Program-made: the position numbers and the translations under genes | Shown here: piece after piece, positions 35,016 to 48,900 of the stretch | How the letters are laid out: each line of letters opens with the position of its first letter | How positions within the stretch are numbered: position 1 is the first letter of the stretch | Assembly (NCBI GenBank): GCA_033239525.1 | Contig: BSYO01000004.1 | Location: forward strand, 25,954,037-26,018,036 | Source of the DNA: Nepenthes gracilis | Taxonomy: Eukaryota > Streptophyta > Magnoliopsida > Caryophyllales > Nepenthaceae | DNA: 64,000 nt | Direction: 5' to 3' | The notes under the pieces: model-generated | Told to the model about the DNA's origin: nothing | What the model saw: only the letters and a program-made list of their open reading frames with translations | Database searches by the model: none

Positions 35016-36222
35016 TGACGAGTCCAACAACCATGGGCCCAAGGAGCCAGGCCTACAAACCAACGTCAACACAATAAAATTTTGCCAAGGTGAAATGTCC
35101 CACATTATCCAAGCAAGAGGAGTACATCTGCAGGTCACACTATATAACCAGACACCGTCAAATTTGAAAGAACAATTCTAGAAACTCCAAAAAGCTCCAC
35201 AAAGCTCCAATAGCTCGACATTCCTAGGAAGGGGGTCCACTCTCCATTAAGGAGTTGCCCTCCTTCCAAGAGGCTTATCCTTCTGACGGGAGTTGCCCTC
35301 TTTTTAAGAGGCCTACTCTTTATTGAAAAGTTGGCCTTCGCCTGGGAGCCAGGAGCCCTCCGTCTAAGAGCCATGAGCACTCTGTCCCAGAGCCAGAAAC
35401 CCTCCATCCCAGAGCTAGGAGCCCTCCGTCTCAGAGTCAAGAGGTTGCTCTCTAAGAGTCAACCCTCGACCCAAGTAACTAGGATTTTGATCCATCAGTG
35501 CAATTTAGTCCTTCTCCTCTAAGATGCCTCTTTGCGGGTGCACCTCTGAGATGCCCCATACGGACGCACCTCTAAGCTGCCCCCTACATGCGCACCTTTA
35601 AATTGTCCCCCTGCGGGCGCACTTCTAGGCTGTCCTCCTATTAGACGTACCTCTAAGCCGCCCATCTGTGTACGCACTCTAAACCATCCCTCTACCAGAC
35701 GCTCCTCTAAGCTGTCCCTCTATTGGGCGTATCTCTAAGTCGCCCTTATGCGGGCGCCCCTCTGAGTCTCCGCTCTACCGGGCGCACCGCTAAATCGTCC
35801 TTCTACCAAGCGCACCTTTAAGCGGTCCCTCTGTCGAGTGCTCCTTTATACCGCCCTTTATTGGGTGCATCCCTATGCCTCCCCTATGCGGGTGCTCTTC
35901 TAAGCAGCTCATCTGTCGGGCGCACTTCTATGCCGCCCCTCAGCGGGCGTATCCAAATGCTCTATCCGTCGCTATATACATTCATTCATTTTTTGCATCA
36001 TCCTAATATCTTTCTATTCTCTAAGAAAGGTTTTTGATTAGAGTGTCGAAGCGTATACAATGGGAGCAATTTTCACAATCCTTTGACGTTCTATTTGTAG
36101 TTTGTGATGTGCAAATTTCAGGTTAACAGTGATGAAAGTCAGACTCGCTCCAATTTGACCCACAATAGAAGAATGAAAGGCCCCCTAATCTGTATCATAA
36201 TCCGAATATTAGAGATGCATCA
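35016..36222 (+). repeat. 3' LTR of element 1
   Basis: Starts TGACGAGTCCAACAACCATG and ends GAGATGCATCA, followed by the target copy GTCTA. The TATA box CACTATATAACC recurs at about 35138. The CCTCTAAGC minisatellite at about 35525-35965 is longer than in the left LTR (about 440 against 315 bp), explaining most of the length difference. A weak purine run (GGAGGG) lies just before it, the likely polypurine tract. Confidence 0.9.
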
Positions 36223-36227
36223 GTCTA

Positions 36228-39200
36228 TATCATTTGATGAGTGCTTGAAGAGTCAAGCCGTTGAACTCCAAGAAACCGTAGCAAAATTCCCGCCCACATA
36301 AAGTGACTATTAAAAAAACTCAATATTTAAAGTGTTTTAATAGAAAACTATCATCAGTTTATTAAAAATATATTTCACTCAACGGTTTTTTATCAATTAC
36401 GATTTTTAAGCTCTGTTAACTCCCGTTGGGATAACAATATGAATTAATATAGTATTTATAATCACTTTTATAATATGTTTTTTCTCATTAAACTTAACAT
36501 TTGGTGTAATATCAAACTTTAAGCAGATATTTAATTAATAAATTCCTAAATTATTTTGTTTCTTTACTAGCAAATTAATGCATTAATTCAATTGCCATGG
36601 TGAACTTAGTCAACCTCCACTCCTGTGCACGATTCTTTTATTTATTTATTTTTTAATTTGTATAAAAAATTATTGACTTGAGCATCAAATAATAAATTGA
36701 GGAATGCGTCTTACCGTTTTCTTTGACATTTCATCTTAGTTACGGTGCGTAGAATGCAAATTTGAAGCTACCAATCCAAACTTGTTTTAGTTTAACATAA
36801 AGAGGAAGATTAAGCGAGCTTTTGAATTCAGCAGTAACTCGAATCCCATGGACACATCAAATATCATTCTTAAATTTAAATGATATCGACTATAATTATT
36901 ATAATAACTTATTGAACTGCTTCAAAAAATATATATATTTCATTCGGGAGTTGCAAGAAAACATAACTAACTGGTCTTACATAAATAATGACATATATAA
37001 ATGATCCAATTATTATGACATATTTTATATCCACAATATTATAAAAATATGTATTAACAATGTGTATAACATATTCAAGTTCATTAAACTATGAAAATAT
37101 CATTTTGCGTAACACTCATGCACTGTATCATTTGTATTATATATCCATGGCAATCCCACCCAACACACGCATGCCACCAAATTGAAATGTCATTTAATTT
37201 CTTTTTTTTTTTCAAAATTTTAAATCTGCAAAAAAAAAAAAAAAATCTATATTGAAATAGTCATATAATACTTCAGCAATTTAATTTGGGTCACCGACAG
37301 TAACCCAAGCAAAACACTTCTAAATAAATAATATTATATAAATATAACTTATGTTTGATGGACTTCAAACGTCCAACTATCACAACCTCCGGCTATTAGG
37401 AAGCCGGCCAGCTTCTCATTGGCCGGTCCGTTGGAACCATAAGATTATTTAGGCGGCACATTTTTCCGTCAGCCCCTTTATACCAACTTTGACACCCGAT
37501 CCACTCGTCTCCATTGGCAATACAAAGGGAATGGCAACATTTGCACTTTCATGACATCAAATTTTCGTACGTTATTTTATGTATTTAAAAATAAAATCTA
37601 AAGTTATTAATCATTATAAATATATAAATAAATAAATAAATAAGTTAAGATGATATCATATATGCATTATATAAATCTGTCTTAGACACAAGATGTGTGC
37701 CATATATCTAAATTTTAATCTAACATTAAACTTTATAGGTTTTATAAAATTAAAATTCATGACATAATTTAAATTATACAATTTTATTTAACTAAACAAG
37801 ATTTTTATATGACTTTATCTATATTTATAGGAGTAAAATGTAATAAATAAATATAATTCTAGATATTAATAATTAATATACAATTTAAAGTTGATTTCTC
37901 CCAAACACAAATTGTTAAACTCGATATGTTATTTTAGCCGGAATGCTTATTGATTTAAAATTCACTTCAAACTCATAGGATAGAAGACATAATGAATATT
38001 TTCAATAAATTTAGATATGATAATAAATAAAACAAATCCCATTTGTTCTTGATTGGACGGTGAGCGCTCGTTTCTCACAGTCAAGTATTGTAAAAGCTTA
38101 CTAACCAAAAAAATCAATAGTAATGTAGAAGTTCTGTCTCATAACAGGGCGCGGTGTGTCGCATATTATTTTGATCGGTTTGACCGTCACGGCTTAACTA
38201 AATATTCCAACGGGCAGTGGGGACGGCGTGTACGATAGCTTTTACCGTTACGAAAACAAATAAAACTAATGACATTGACGTTTTCTTTTGTTGATGAAGT
38301 TTGAAACAGAATTGAATAGGATAGCTGTTTATCTCCGTCCATCTCATTTACATTAAAGATTTATTTAAATCTAAAATAAATAAATAAAAATATCTTTTAT
38401 GTTTAAATTGTATGAACAATTATAAATTAAAAAATATGATAAATATATATTTATTTAAATATTTACATTTAAAAAAGTAATAAATTTTCTTTTATTGTTT
38501 AGCATTTTTTAAAATTTTTCTATGACCAAAGACACCTTCGATCATTTTCTTCTTCTTCTTATCTTTTTTTTCTTAAAAGAAAAATTAGATAGTCAAATAT
38601 TGAAGAAAATTTGCTATTGCTAGTCGGAGTCTGAAGTCCCATGGGTGAATCTTAGTTTAAAAAAAATCTAATAATATAAGGATATAAATTCTTATAATGA
38701 TAAGTTTAAATAATAGAGAATAGAAGAGCAAAAGAAAGTAGAATGATTGGTGTAATATTCTTCACGACATTAAAAATTAACGAATGTAAGGTCAATAAAA
38801 ATGAACACAACATAAATTTTAAATAGATGAGTAAATCATTATCTTCTTTCTTTTCTTTTTTTATATTCTTTTTTTTTTCTATGTCGATACTCAAAATATT
38901 CAAATCTTATAAGTCGTTAATCTTAACAAAATACATAGGTATTTTTATAGTAAAATCGTTGTATGTGAGCTCCTCACGTGCATCAAGCGTGACTCTCTCT
39001 GAGCAATCTATGCATGTATCCTCCAAAGATAATTCCCACAGGGATTGGTTTTCACTCAATCAACCCCTATACTAACCTTGTATTATCTTCCGGTAAGTTC
39101 AATCGCTTGACTGACACTTGCTCGACGCTTAGCTAGCCTCAGACGAACGTTTCGTGAACCTCTAGTGACTGTACTAGTCTGCCAATCATCAACCAACTCT

Positions 39201-42200
39201 CAATCGAACTTTACTTGACGACTTTGTACAAATTTATCACTGGACGACGTGTTAATCAGTGTAAAACTTATAAAAAAGTAACTCAAAACGCAATACTAAT
39301 GAGACTTAAGACATTGCTCTCAAGATTGAAGAAATTGTGGCATATAATGCAAGAGCGAACAACGTACATGTTTAGAATATAAGGAACCCGGCACTTAATG
39401 GATGATTAGCTCAAACAATAGCTAGCTCTTGATGGATGGGCACGTACAATTCGAGCATTCTGAGTTGATGTTCAAATGTCAGTACACAGCTTTCATTCCC
39501 TGGAATTTTAAACTCTGTTTTTCGCTCCTACTATGAATATCACTCTTCTCACTTGATCTAACCATCATTTCGATTATTATTGAAGCGAAAGAGAGTAGGA
39601 TATTGTTGGAGAATAAAACCAAATTTGCTTTGATACTGAAAGCTAAGGGCAAATTAAGAAAGTTAAAAATTAGAACTGTTTTGGAAATTTTTTCCTAAAA
39701 AAGATAATTCAAAATATATTCAAATCCATCAATTTCTCAATTAAATATAAAAACGGAGCTTTTTAGGCACGGTCTAATTGGGAAAATATTTTTTTTCCAG
39801 TTTTTATTTTCAAATTTTCTTTGCCTTTTTCACCCTTTCATTTTTAAAGTTTTACTTAAAAAATATTTATTTATTGCTATAAAAATATAAAATTTTAACA
39901 AGTTAATATTAATTATCAGTTATTTATAAATTTTTAATCATCTGATATATTATTAAAATTATTAATTAACAAATTACTTAATAAATTTGCTAAGTATATT
40001 TATTTTTAACACACTAACTAATCAAACTGATTTTATGATAGTTTACTTCAAATTTTAATAAAAATTATAAAAAAGTATATACCTCATAATAACTAATCGT
40101 ATATCAAATATGATACTTAATTATAAACTATTGAGACATGTCTAAATAGCTTATACTTGCAATATGCATATTTGATATTTAATTATTGATTATTACTCTA
40201 TTAGATGTATAGTTCAACTCAATTGGGCTACACTTAATAAACTATTGAGAAAAATTATAATTTAATATCATCATCATAGAATTAACTACTTAAGTCTATG
40301 TCTAATAATACATTACTTTTTATGGCCCAACCTATATATGTAATTGTTAATAAGTTAAAAAAATATATTAATGAGATATTATTTTTAATAATGATAATTT
40401 CATAAATTATTATAATATAGTTTGTTTAATTTTTTATTAAATTCATAATAAATAATGTTTTATTAAGTTATAGAAAATATTAAATGATAATCTAAATATT
40501 ATTATTATCAAATAATATAAATATTGATGAAAAGATCATATTTTTAAATTTTTATTAATAATTATATTTTTGACTATGTAAATATAACTTATATCAATTT
40601 AGTAATTCTTATGAAACATTAGCTCTTATGAAAAAAAAAACATTTAAGTGTAAATAAATTTTGTTGTGAATTGAAGTAAATTTTATTATTTATCAAATAC
40701 ATGCATTTTTTAAAATATTTTGCTGACCACAATGCAAATATATAAAATAAAATTTTAAGAATGTATAATTAAAAAATATAAATTCATGAGTTTATAAAAT
40801 TTAAATATATATATTTGATAAATAATAAAATTTTGATTGAGTTCATAATCAAATTTTTTTTATATTTATTTTTTTCAATTCAATTAATATTTTACAATAA
40901 GTATTGGACTGTTGACTACAGATTACAAGACCTAAAATAATTTATTTTTATATGTATTAAATGGTCCGAATAAAAAGCCATTAAAGAGATGGTAGGGATG
41001 TGGGGTAGAAATTCAGATTCTCACTATATAAGCTTGGAGAAAATAGGATATGTGACAAAGGATTGAAATTAGCACTCCAAAATCTTCAAAAATTATGGCT
41101 TCATGAGGTGTAGCCATAAAGATACACTTTTGGATACTTTTACGGTATATTTAAATGAGCGTATTATTATGTTTATTTATTTATGCTAATTAATCTATTC
41201 TAAAATAAAAAATATAAATGGATAGATATTATATAATTTGAAGATATTTTTAAAATGTATAAATGGTATATCCAAAATGCTTTTGTTACATGTGATACCA
41301 AGGACACATAAAGGCATCACCACACAACCATGGAGTTTAGAAAGTTCACTTGAGTTAGAGTAGTGAGACCACTTAATCCATCCAAAAAGAGGGAATTATC
41401 TTATAATTTAAACCAAAATATATAAATATTTCTGTAAATTTTTATAGAATTTAAATTTTTTTAAAAATTTAGATGAATTTAATTTGAGTTTTAAAAAAAT
41501 TAGATATTCTATTATAAAAGTTAAAGATTTTTAATATATAATATTACCAATAAAAAAAGGTCCAAAACCCTTTATATAGAGAATGAATTAAAAAAAAATT
41601 CATATCCAATTATTCTCTATTACTATTAAAATTTGCTCTTAATTTCGCACTTGCATACGCCTTATTTATATTCAATATTATCGATATTGTATACTTTTTT
41701 ATGATTATATCAAAGCATCAGTTGCCATTTTTAAGTATGTTTGAGGATCAATTTAGTTGCGTTCAGTTCCCAATGAGAAAGGACACACCCCCACCATTTT
41801 TATGGCTATATGGCTACAAATTTTTATCGTGGCACATTGTTCTCATACACACACATAATTATGGCTAATCTCCAAATATGAAATGCTTCAAACTATTTTT
41901 ATTACTAGGAAAAAGCTCAGAAAAATAAGGATAAGGAGATTCAAGTCTGTAAGAATATACCCCAATTACTAAATATAGAACGCTGCCCTCCATCAAGCAT
42001 GAATGAAAGGACCCATTTTTACTTGGAGGGAACTGGAAGTACCCTCAAAACCAATAAGTTAGAAGTTATGTATATCAGAAATATAAGTAAAAAGTAATAG
42101 GGTTGGAATACTTTTTAGAATTACTTCGGCAATCAAGTTAATAATGTAATAGATAAACTAATATATTAAAATAGAGTTAACATGGTTTAAAGTACTGAAG

Positions 42201-44656
42201 CATTTTTTAGAAGATGAGAAATGTTCTTTTCAGAGGCCAATTTCATGTACAACGCTTTCTTGTTTTAAGGTAGGGCAGTATTAAGTTTTGAATCACTTTC
42301 TTATATGAGACATAATAAATAAATAAGTCATTGGGATGGCGTATAATGTTCATGCATGAAATGATTGAGTGAAGGGTCACATGATATTTGTACGAGATCA
42401 ACTAATGGTCAGTTAAGGGTCATTCAAATGATAAAGAAAGTTAAAGTGTTACATGATATTCGTATAAAAATCGGTCAAATGTTGGTTCAGTGGTGCATAA
42501 TAGGAGTTTGAAGAGTGCATGTGTGCTATTTGTCTAGAAGAGTAGCACATGAGAGATATTTAAGGAACGCGTGTGTTTGATTTGTTTAGAAAAATTGCTC
42601 CCGAGAGATGCTCATATGTTGTTTATCTAGGGAGGTCACGCCTAATGCGCCCTAAATCGGTGCTCATGCGCCAATACTGAAATAAAATTCCACATGATAT
42701 GATTTTAGAGTATTCAAAATCATTTTCTCATATAATTAGTGCCACAAAAAGAGTAAAGAGAAAAGAAAAGAAGAAACAAATGTTTGATATTTGATTAAAG
42801 TCTAATTCGAGTTCATTATTATTATTTTATAGGATATTTTATCATTTAATTACTCTTATTTCTCAATATATTTTCTTTTATTAATTATTAGGCATATTGA
42901 AGATGTTGGTATTCAAAGATTAATCACTCGGGTTGTAGTGATAAAATTTTGGAGGTAATCATTTTTAAAACTGATACTATTTTATGGTAGATTTATTTTA
43001 TAATTTTTTCTTAGTTTAAAAGGGTTTTCATATTAAAAAAATTATCGTATATTGTTATATTTATTGTACTTATGAGTTTAGCGGTTAATATTTGATGAGT
43101 GATTCAAGCTCATTTTGTTGCGCCGAATATGCGTATTTTGGTCAAATCATAACTGGTAGATTTAGTTAACTTAGATTGTCTAAAGCCTGTGAAATAGAAA
43201 ATGTGTTGCCATGAGAACTTATTACCAAAATAGATAATTATAATATCTTAAATGAAATTATAAGTCTTATAATTTTCTCAAATGGTGTTTAATGAAAAGC
43301 ATGAGACCCTGCAGTTCTCTTAAAACTAGGTCTTTTAAATTCTATTTTCTATAGAATTTTTTTATTTTAACAAAGGTGTTGGAGCCTTATTTTACCCTAT
43401 TAATAAGACAATAGCCACACTGTTGTTAGATTCGGTGCCATAATGGTGAGAGTAACCGAAACTATCACTTAAATATGAAACTAACACGCTAATTTTTACA
43501 ATTTTGACACTCCTTATTTTGCCTCGAACACACGTCACTCAACCTTTCGTCTGTTTGATTCTTTTAATATTCTTGTTACTAGCTCACGTATCGTAGATTA
43601 GATATCTTATTTTAAATTTTGATTCCTAATGCATAGTGACGGTGACATAGCAAGCATTAATTGGCTTTTGGGGTGGACCCAATTGATGAAAGTTCAATAA
43701 TTTATTGCTTGCATTATTGGTGGACGCCCAGAATCTTTAGCATGGGTACGGGTGGACTGTGTTATCGGCTGTTCGCTCTCTCCTACGGTAACTCAGCAAT
43801 TCACGTCAACAATATAAATAAATTTCATAGGAAATGTTTTATAATCCTTGAAAAAGAGTTATAAGGAGTTAATTATTACAAATAAAACACTTAGGGTAAG
43901 TTTATCATTATCTAAAACCATATAATCACCAAATTAGTGGCCCTAATATGCCGTGTTGAGTTAGTTACGTTAGAAGGTCAGATAAATATTTTTTTATATT
44001 TTTAATATTAATCGAAATATGAAAACTGATATAATGTTATCGCGATTTATTTTGCTTATATATTGATTTAAAAATCAAATAATAAAAAGACTCAAAATTA
44101 AAATAGTAGATTATTTTTTAATATATCTTATCATCTAAATTATTAGGATTATACCATCTATTAAATGATAAAGTATAATAATTGAATCTTAATACATAAA
44201 TTAATAAATATAAGTTTAATAGTCCGAATATATTATTAAATTGATGGATGGAGCCCACAAGTTCCAGGGCTTTTTTCAGCTGTTTATCATTTTAAAGAAG
44301 CTTACTAAAATTATTTTTTAATATTTTATAAAATGTTATGTCCAATCCTAATTTTCTCTAATGTTTTTTTCAGCTTTTATTTTAATACTAAAATTTTTAC
44401 TATGCATCGCAATTTTATAAAATCAGGTGTCACTTTTGATTATTTTTATCAAATTAAACTAACTTTAATTGTATTTTAAGACTTTTTTTTAAAATTATAT
44501 ATGAAAATATATTTTTCATACATGAAGTGTTTGAATTTTAAATCAAAAATTAAATTAGATAATTAATTATAAAATATTCATATAATTTTATAATGTTAAT
44601 TAATTATTTTAAATTAAAAAATAACCACGGTATAATTAGATAATTAGTTAGATGTA

Positions 44657-44688
<32 letters not shown>

Positions 44689-45125
44689 TATATTGATATT
44701 ATATTGATATATGTATTATATTGATATTCAATAGTCAATAATATCACTATACGGCATATTGTTTTCAATATTTAATATAATCTAGCGGCGTTTTGGGACC
44801 ATTGAAAATGAAACAAGAATTTTAGAAAAAAATTAAAAATGCAATATGTATTTATTATAGGTTTTTTTATTATTAATTTCTATTTTCAGGTAAAAAAATA
44901 TATATTTTTTCATTTTCTGATTTTTTAATATCTCTATTTATATATTAAAAATTTTAAAATAATTACAGAAAATAAAAAATGTAATAATTTTCATTATAAA
45001 AGACATAGTTGTTTAACCAAACAAATTATTTTATCCAAAATATTTTATAAAAGGTGGAAATAGAAGAAAATATTAGGTTTTATGAGTTTTTTTTTCGATT
45101 TTTTAAAAATATATAATATAGTATT
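36228..45125. other. Long AT-rich intergenic region
   Basis: Nearly 9 kb without a recognisable gene. Most is extremely AT-rich with poly-A and poly-T runs, especially 39700-41000. Less AT-rich islands lie at 37370-37560 (with an inverted repeat CCGGCCA...TGGCCGG at 37404-37426), 38940-39250, 42230-42690 and 43370-43870; none has a convincing frame. A TATAAG promoter-like word near 41025 leads to an ATG followed two codons later by a stop. A TA/GTAT microsatellite lies at 44657-44690. Confidence 0.5.
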
Positions 45126-45130
45126 CACAT

Positions 45131-45995
45131 TGTTGCGTACCACGAATTCGAATTGTCCTACGAATTAGGGCGCTGCGAATCAGATTTTTACGTTGAGTCG
45201 ATCTAATGTGGATCCAGTCTACGTAACCTCAAATCTAAACCCTATGTAACATAATTGAAAATAAGAAGTCAAAAGATAGCAAAAATTACTTTCACCATAT
45301 ATCTTCCATCGCTCAAATCAAAAGTCTTTTTAAGATAATAGAAAGATACAAGAAGAATGCGTGGATGTATGTATAGATTGATTGAGCGTTTGGGTGCATC
45401 CAAAAATGGATGGTTTAGAGATGTGCTATTATAGATTATACAACTATCCAAGTATTACTGGAGTGTTTTAGAAGGATTGTCGGTCACTTGAGTGGAATAT
45501 CTCCTAGAGAAAAATGAGAGATTACTTTTGGAAGAACTATAGGACAGGGCTTTCTGGATAACAGAAAGATCCTTTGAATAAGGACAAAGCCTCCTAGGAT
45601 GGAGGGTTGGCCTCCTTAAATATGATCTTTTGGACGGAGCACATGACTCTAGGAAGGTTAAACGGCAAAGCCTCCTCTTGGATTCTCCTCCACAGCCTCT
45701 CCTCTGGGTTCTTTCACTAGATGGCCTCCTGGGAGGGATGGTGGTTGGCCTTTTCTCCGTTTTCTCCCCCTTTTTTTCTTTGTTTCTTTTCCCTTGAGAA
45801 TGATGGAGTATTTATAGAGATAAACGGTGGTTAGAAAACCGCCCATGAAATGGTTGTTATCGGTTACAGCGAAACGTGCTGTCTTGATTGGGATAATAAG
45901 TTTTAACAGTCAGCTGTCTTTAGGCAAATTGGGCAAATTGGGTTGTTCGTTTCTTAAGCCTACTTATTTTTGGGCCAAGTTTACCGAACCTATCA
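45131..45995 (-). repeat. 3' LTR of element 2
   Basis: On the plus strand it starts TGTTGCGTACCACG and ends ACCTATCA. It aligns over its length with 49537-50466, sharing CTCAAATCA-AAGTCTTTTTAAGA, GAGGGTTGGCCTCCTT and TATTTATAGA blocks. One minisatellite stretch near 45390-45420 is shorter than in the partner LTR. Confidence 0.88.
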
Positions 45996-45999
45996 TAAG

Positions 46000-48900
46000 C
46001 CCCCATATTGGTGGTTTGAAATTTTTAACCCTCGAAATGCTTTTTGAAGGGACTCTATCTATAGGTTTGTATAAGACGCCATTATTGTTTAAACCTTGTG
46101 GTTACCACTACCAAGTTTTTACATGTGCGTTCGATTGATCGCGCTCACCTCAATCAAGAGAAGGTTGTAACACTGAAAAAATGGTGGTTGCCGACTTTAC
46201 CTTAAAGCTAATGTCACCGGGACTTTTACTAGCCTAGGTCACGTCCGCATGTACCCGTTGATGCTCGGTCCTATTAAAGGACATCGTGCCATTTTTATAT
46301 GGTCCTAGTCTGTTATTTATTGTCGTTGACAAATGGTGCTCATTCCTTTAGGAAAGAGGTCATCGCACTCATACTGAAAAGTCCTCTAAGGTTTTAAGTT
46401 TGACTATACATGGGCCGCTCGGTGAACGGGATTGAAATTTAAATTCGAACTTATAAGGGCTACTTGATACGAGATCGAGGTTTAAATTTGATTGTCTTTG
46501 AGTCAATTGATTTGGAACCAAGGTTTGTTGATAGGTGAATGGAAATTCATCCGACTTAGGGGCAGCCTAAGTCACTCAAAGATATGCATTGATGCAAGTA
46601 ATCGTATGAGCAGATAAATTTATTATACTATTAATTAAATATGATTTAAACAAGCAGCGTGATGCATGCAAAATTGACCTAAATTCAACTTGGAATCATC
46701 GTTGGTGTTCAAAGTAGATGATATGCTATGTTCTTAGAGCGGCATGGATTATATTGCTCTTGGCTTTCTTTAGTGTTTGATAACTGAATCGATTTCCTGA
46801 CCTTTGTCAGACCTTGTCACTCATGGCCACTTAGGCTATGAAGTTATCGGTCCACAAGTTTTTCTGTGAATGTCGAACAACCTCAACTACGTGAGAGTTG
46901 AAGGGCGAAGCCCTCAACGTAACATCTTAGGACAGGTGTAAATTGAAGCAGTTAAAAATCCGTTGTGTTGGGTTTGGACATTTTTTGTGGGATATGGCCT
47001 CAAGAGAATTTCAAAGTAAAATTTTTGGAGTAAAAATTCAGAAGTGAACAAAATCCATATTGAACAAAATTTGGAATGGATTATCTTCCGGAGTCGGCAA
47101 AATCCTAAGTAGATAAGAATTTCAGAATGACCAAACTTTCGGAGTAAGACAAAATTCCGAAATCAATATACATTGGGAATGAGATGAAATTTTGGAGTGG
47201 ATGAATTTCTGGAGTGACAAAACCTCTAAAGTGGTAAAACTTTCAAAGTGACAAAACTTTCGGAGTGGAGTAAGAATTTGAGTTGATAAGAATTCGGAAT
47301 GAACAAACTTTCAGAGTGAAATTTTTGGAGTAGAAATTCTAGAGTGATGAAATTTTGAAATGAGATGAAATTACGGAGATATGAAATTTCGGAGTGAAAA
47401 TTTCAAATAAAATGGCTGGAGTAGAATTTCTTGGGCGGCAAATTCGGTGTGGATAAAATTCTGGAGTGGACAAGTTTTCGAAATGGATAAAATTTTGGAA
47501 TGGATAAGAACTCCAGAGTAGGCAAAATCCAGAATAGCCAAACTTTTGTAGTGCGCAAATTTCATAGTGAATAAACTTTCGGAGCAACCAAACTTCCGGA
47601 GTGATCAAATTGTCAAAGTGACCATCTTTCGGAGTGATCAAACTGTCGGAGTAACCAAGTTCCAAAGCGACCAAATTTTTGAAATGATCAAACTGCCGAA
47701 GTGACCAACTTTCAAAGTGACCAAACTTTCAGAGTGAACAAACTTTCGAAGTAACCATCTTCCGAAGTGATCAAACTTTCGGACTGATCAAACTTCCGGA
47801 GTGAATTTTTGGATCTGCCGATTTGAATTTATGCCATAATGAATTCTTTAACTGGTTTGAATTTTATGCAGGAGTTGATCTCGCTTCTGCCAGTTTGAAC
47901 TTTATACCAGAGTGGACTGCATAGACATTAGCCTATTTGAATTTATAAACCTGGACATATTTTTCCAAAGCTGATTTGGATTTATTTGCCGGAATAGATT
48001 CAGGTTCCAAAATGAGATGCGGCTAGTCTGGATTTCTGATCCCAAAGTGGCTACGACCAAGTTGGCCAATTCTCGAGCCAGACGAGGTTGCAACCTCTCT
48101 AACAATTCCGGACCAACAAATCATGGAGGCGAACGGCTTGAAGAACCAAGCTGGGCTGCGGTCCTAGCGTCGAACTGGATGATTTCGAACACCCGATTGC
48201 GGACTAGATGCCTGATTATCAAAACCGGCAAAATGGATGTTAGATGTTGGATTGGGTCATAGATTAATCAAGCTAACTGAATTTCGTAGTGAATGCCGAA
48301 TGGAAGATTAAATGCCAGGATGAATCAAACCAACTAAATAACAAAACGGATCACTAAATTGAATTCTAGAATGAAGCAAACCGTTTAAATACCGGATTGG
48401 ACTGTTAGATTGATTCCGGAATAATGCTAAACGGGATTATGATCTGGATTCTTGTTGCCGGTTTGGATTCCTGATTAGTCAAACCAGGATGCCAAACTGG
48501 GATGTTTTTGGCACCAGTTGATCATCCAAACCAGCGAAGTATACGTTAAATTACTGGAGTGAGCTGCTTCTGGCGTTGGTTATTCAAACTGACAAAATAC
48601 ACTTTGAATGCCGAAGTGGCACAGTAGGTGTCGAGAAATGCCAAATTGGCCAAAAAAAAATGGCCAAAATGGCCAAAGTGATCGAAATAGAAAAATACCG
48701 GAATGGATCTGCGTCCGATTACTTATGAGAGGAGATTTCGGAATGCTTTTTGGGCTCTAAAATGAATATGTTTGGCATAGAGATAAAATGCTGGTCCAAC
48801 TCACTCTTGCATTTTTGCCAAAGTGGATTTAGGTTTCTTCACGGAGCTTTTCTTCAACAAATGGCTTCTTTTCATCTTATATTTGGTCAGCCTTTTGATT

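Larger units (their letters stand above)
29308..36222 (+). mobile_element. Large LTR retrotransposon without recognisable gag or pol (element 1)
   Basis: A 6.9-kb element with two homologous LTRs of about 1.14 and 1.21 kb, both starting TGACGAGTCC. It is flanked by a perfect 5-bp duplication GTCTA at 29303-29307 and 36223-36227. A primer-site-like sequence follows the left LTR. The internal 4.6 kb is GC-richer than the surroundings, full of degenerate tandem repeats, and has no zinc knuckle, Asp-Ser-Gly, Tyr-x-Asp-Asp or integrase motif in any frame. This is the pattern of a large retrotransposon derivative (LARD) moved by another element's proteins. A second member in opposite orientation lies at 45131-50466, and LTR relatives lie at 20.5, 53.2 and 56.1 kb. 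The primer-site type suggests a Ty3/gypsy-like helper; this is inference. Confidence 0.9.

Noticed and set aside
41015..41110. TATA-like word followed by ATGGCTTCATGA, considered as a gene start
   Set aside because: The frame stops after three codons and no downstream frame continues, so no gene can be supported.
47030..47810. Regularly spaced short repeats considered as a CRISPR-like array
   Set aside because: Units are directly adjacent, degenerate and of drifting length without unique spacers, inside a plant retrotransposon. It is a minisatellite.
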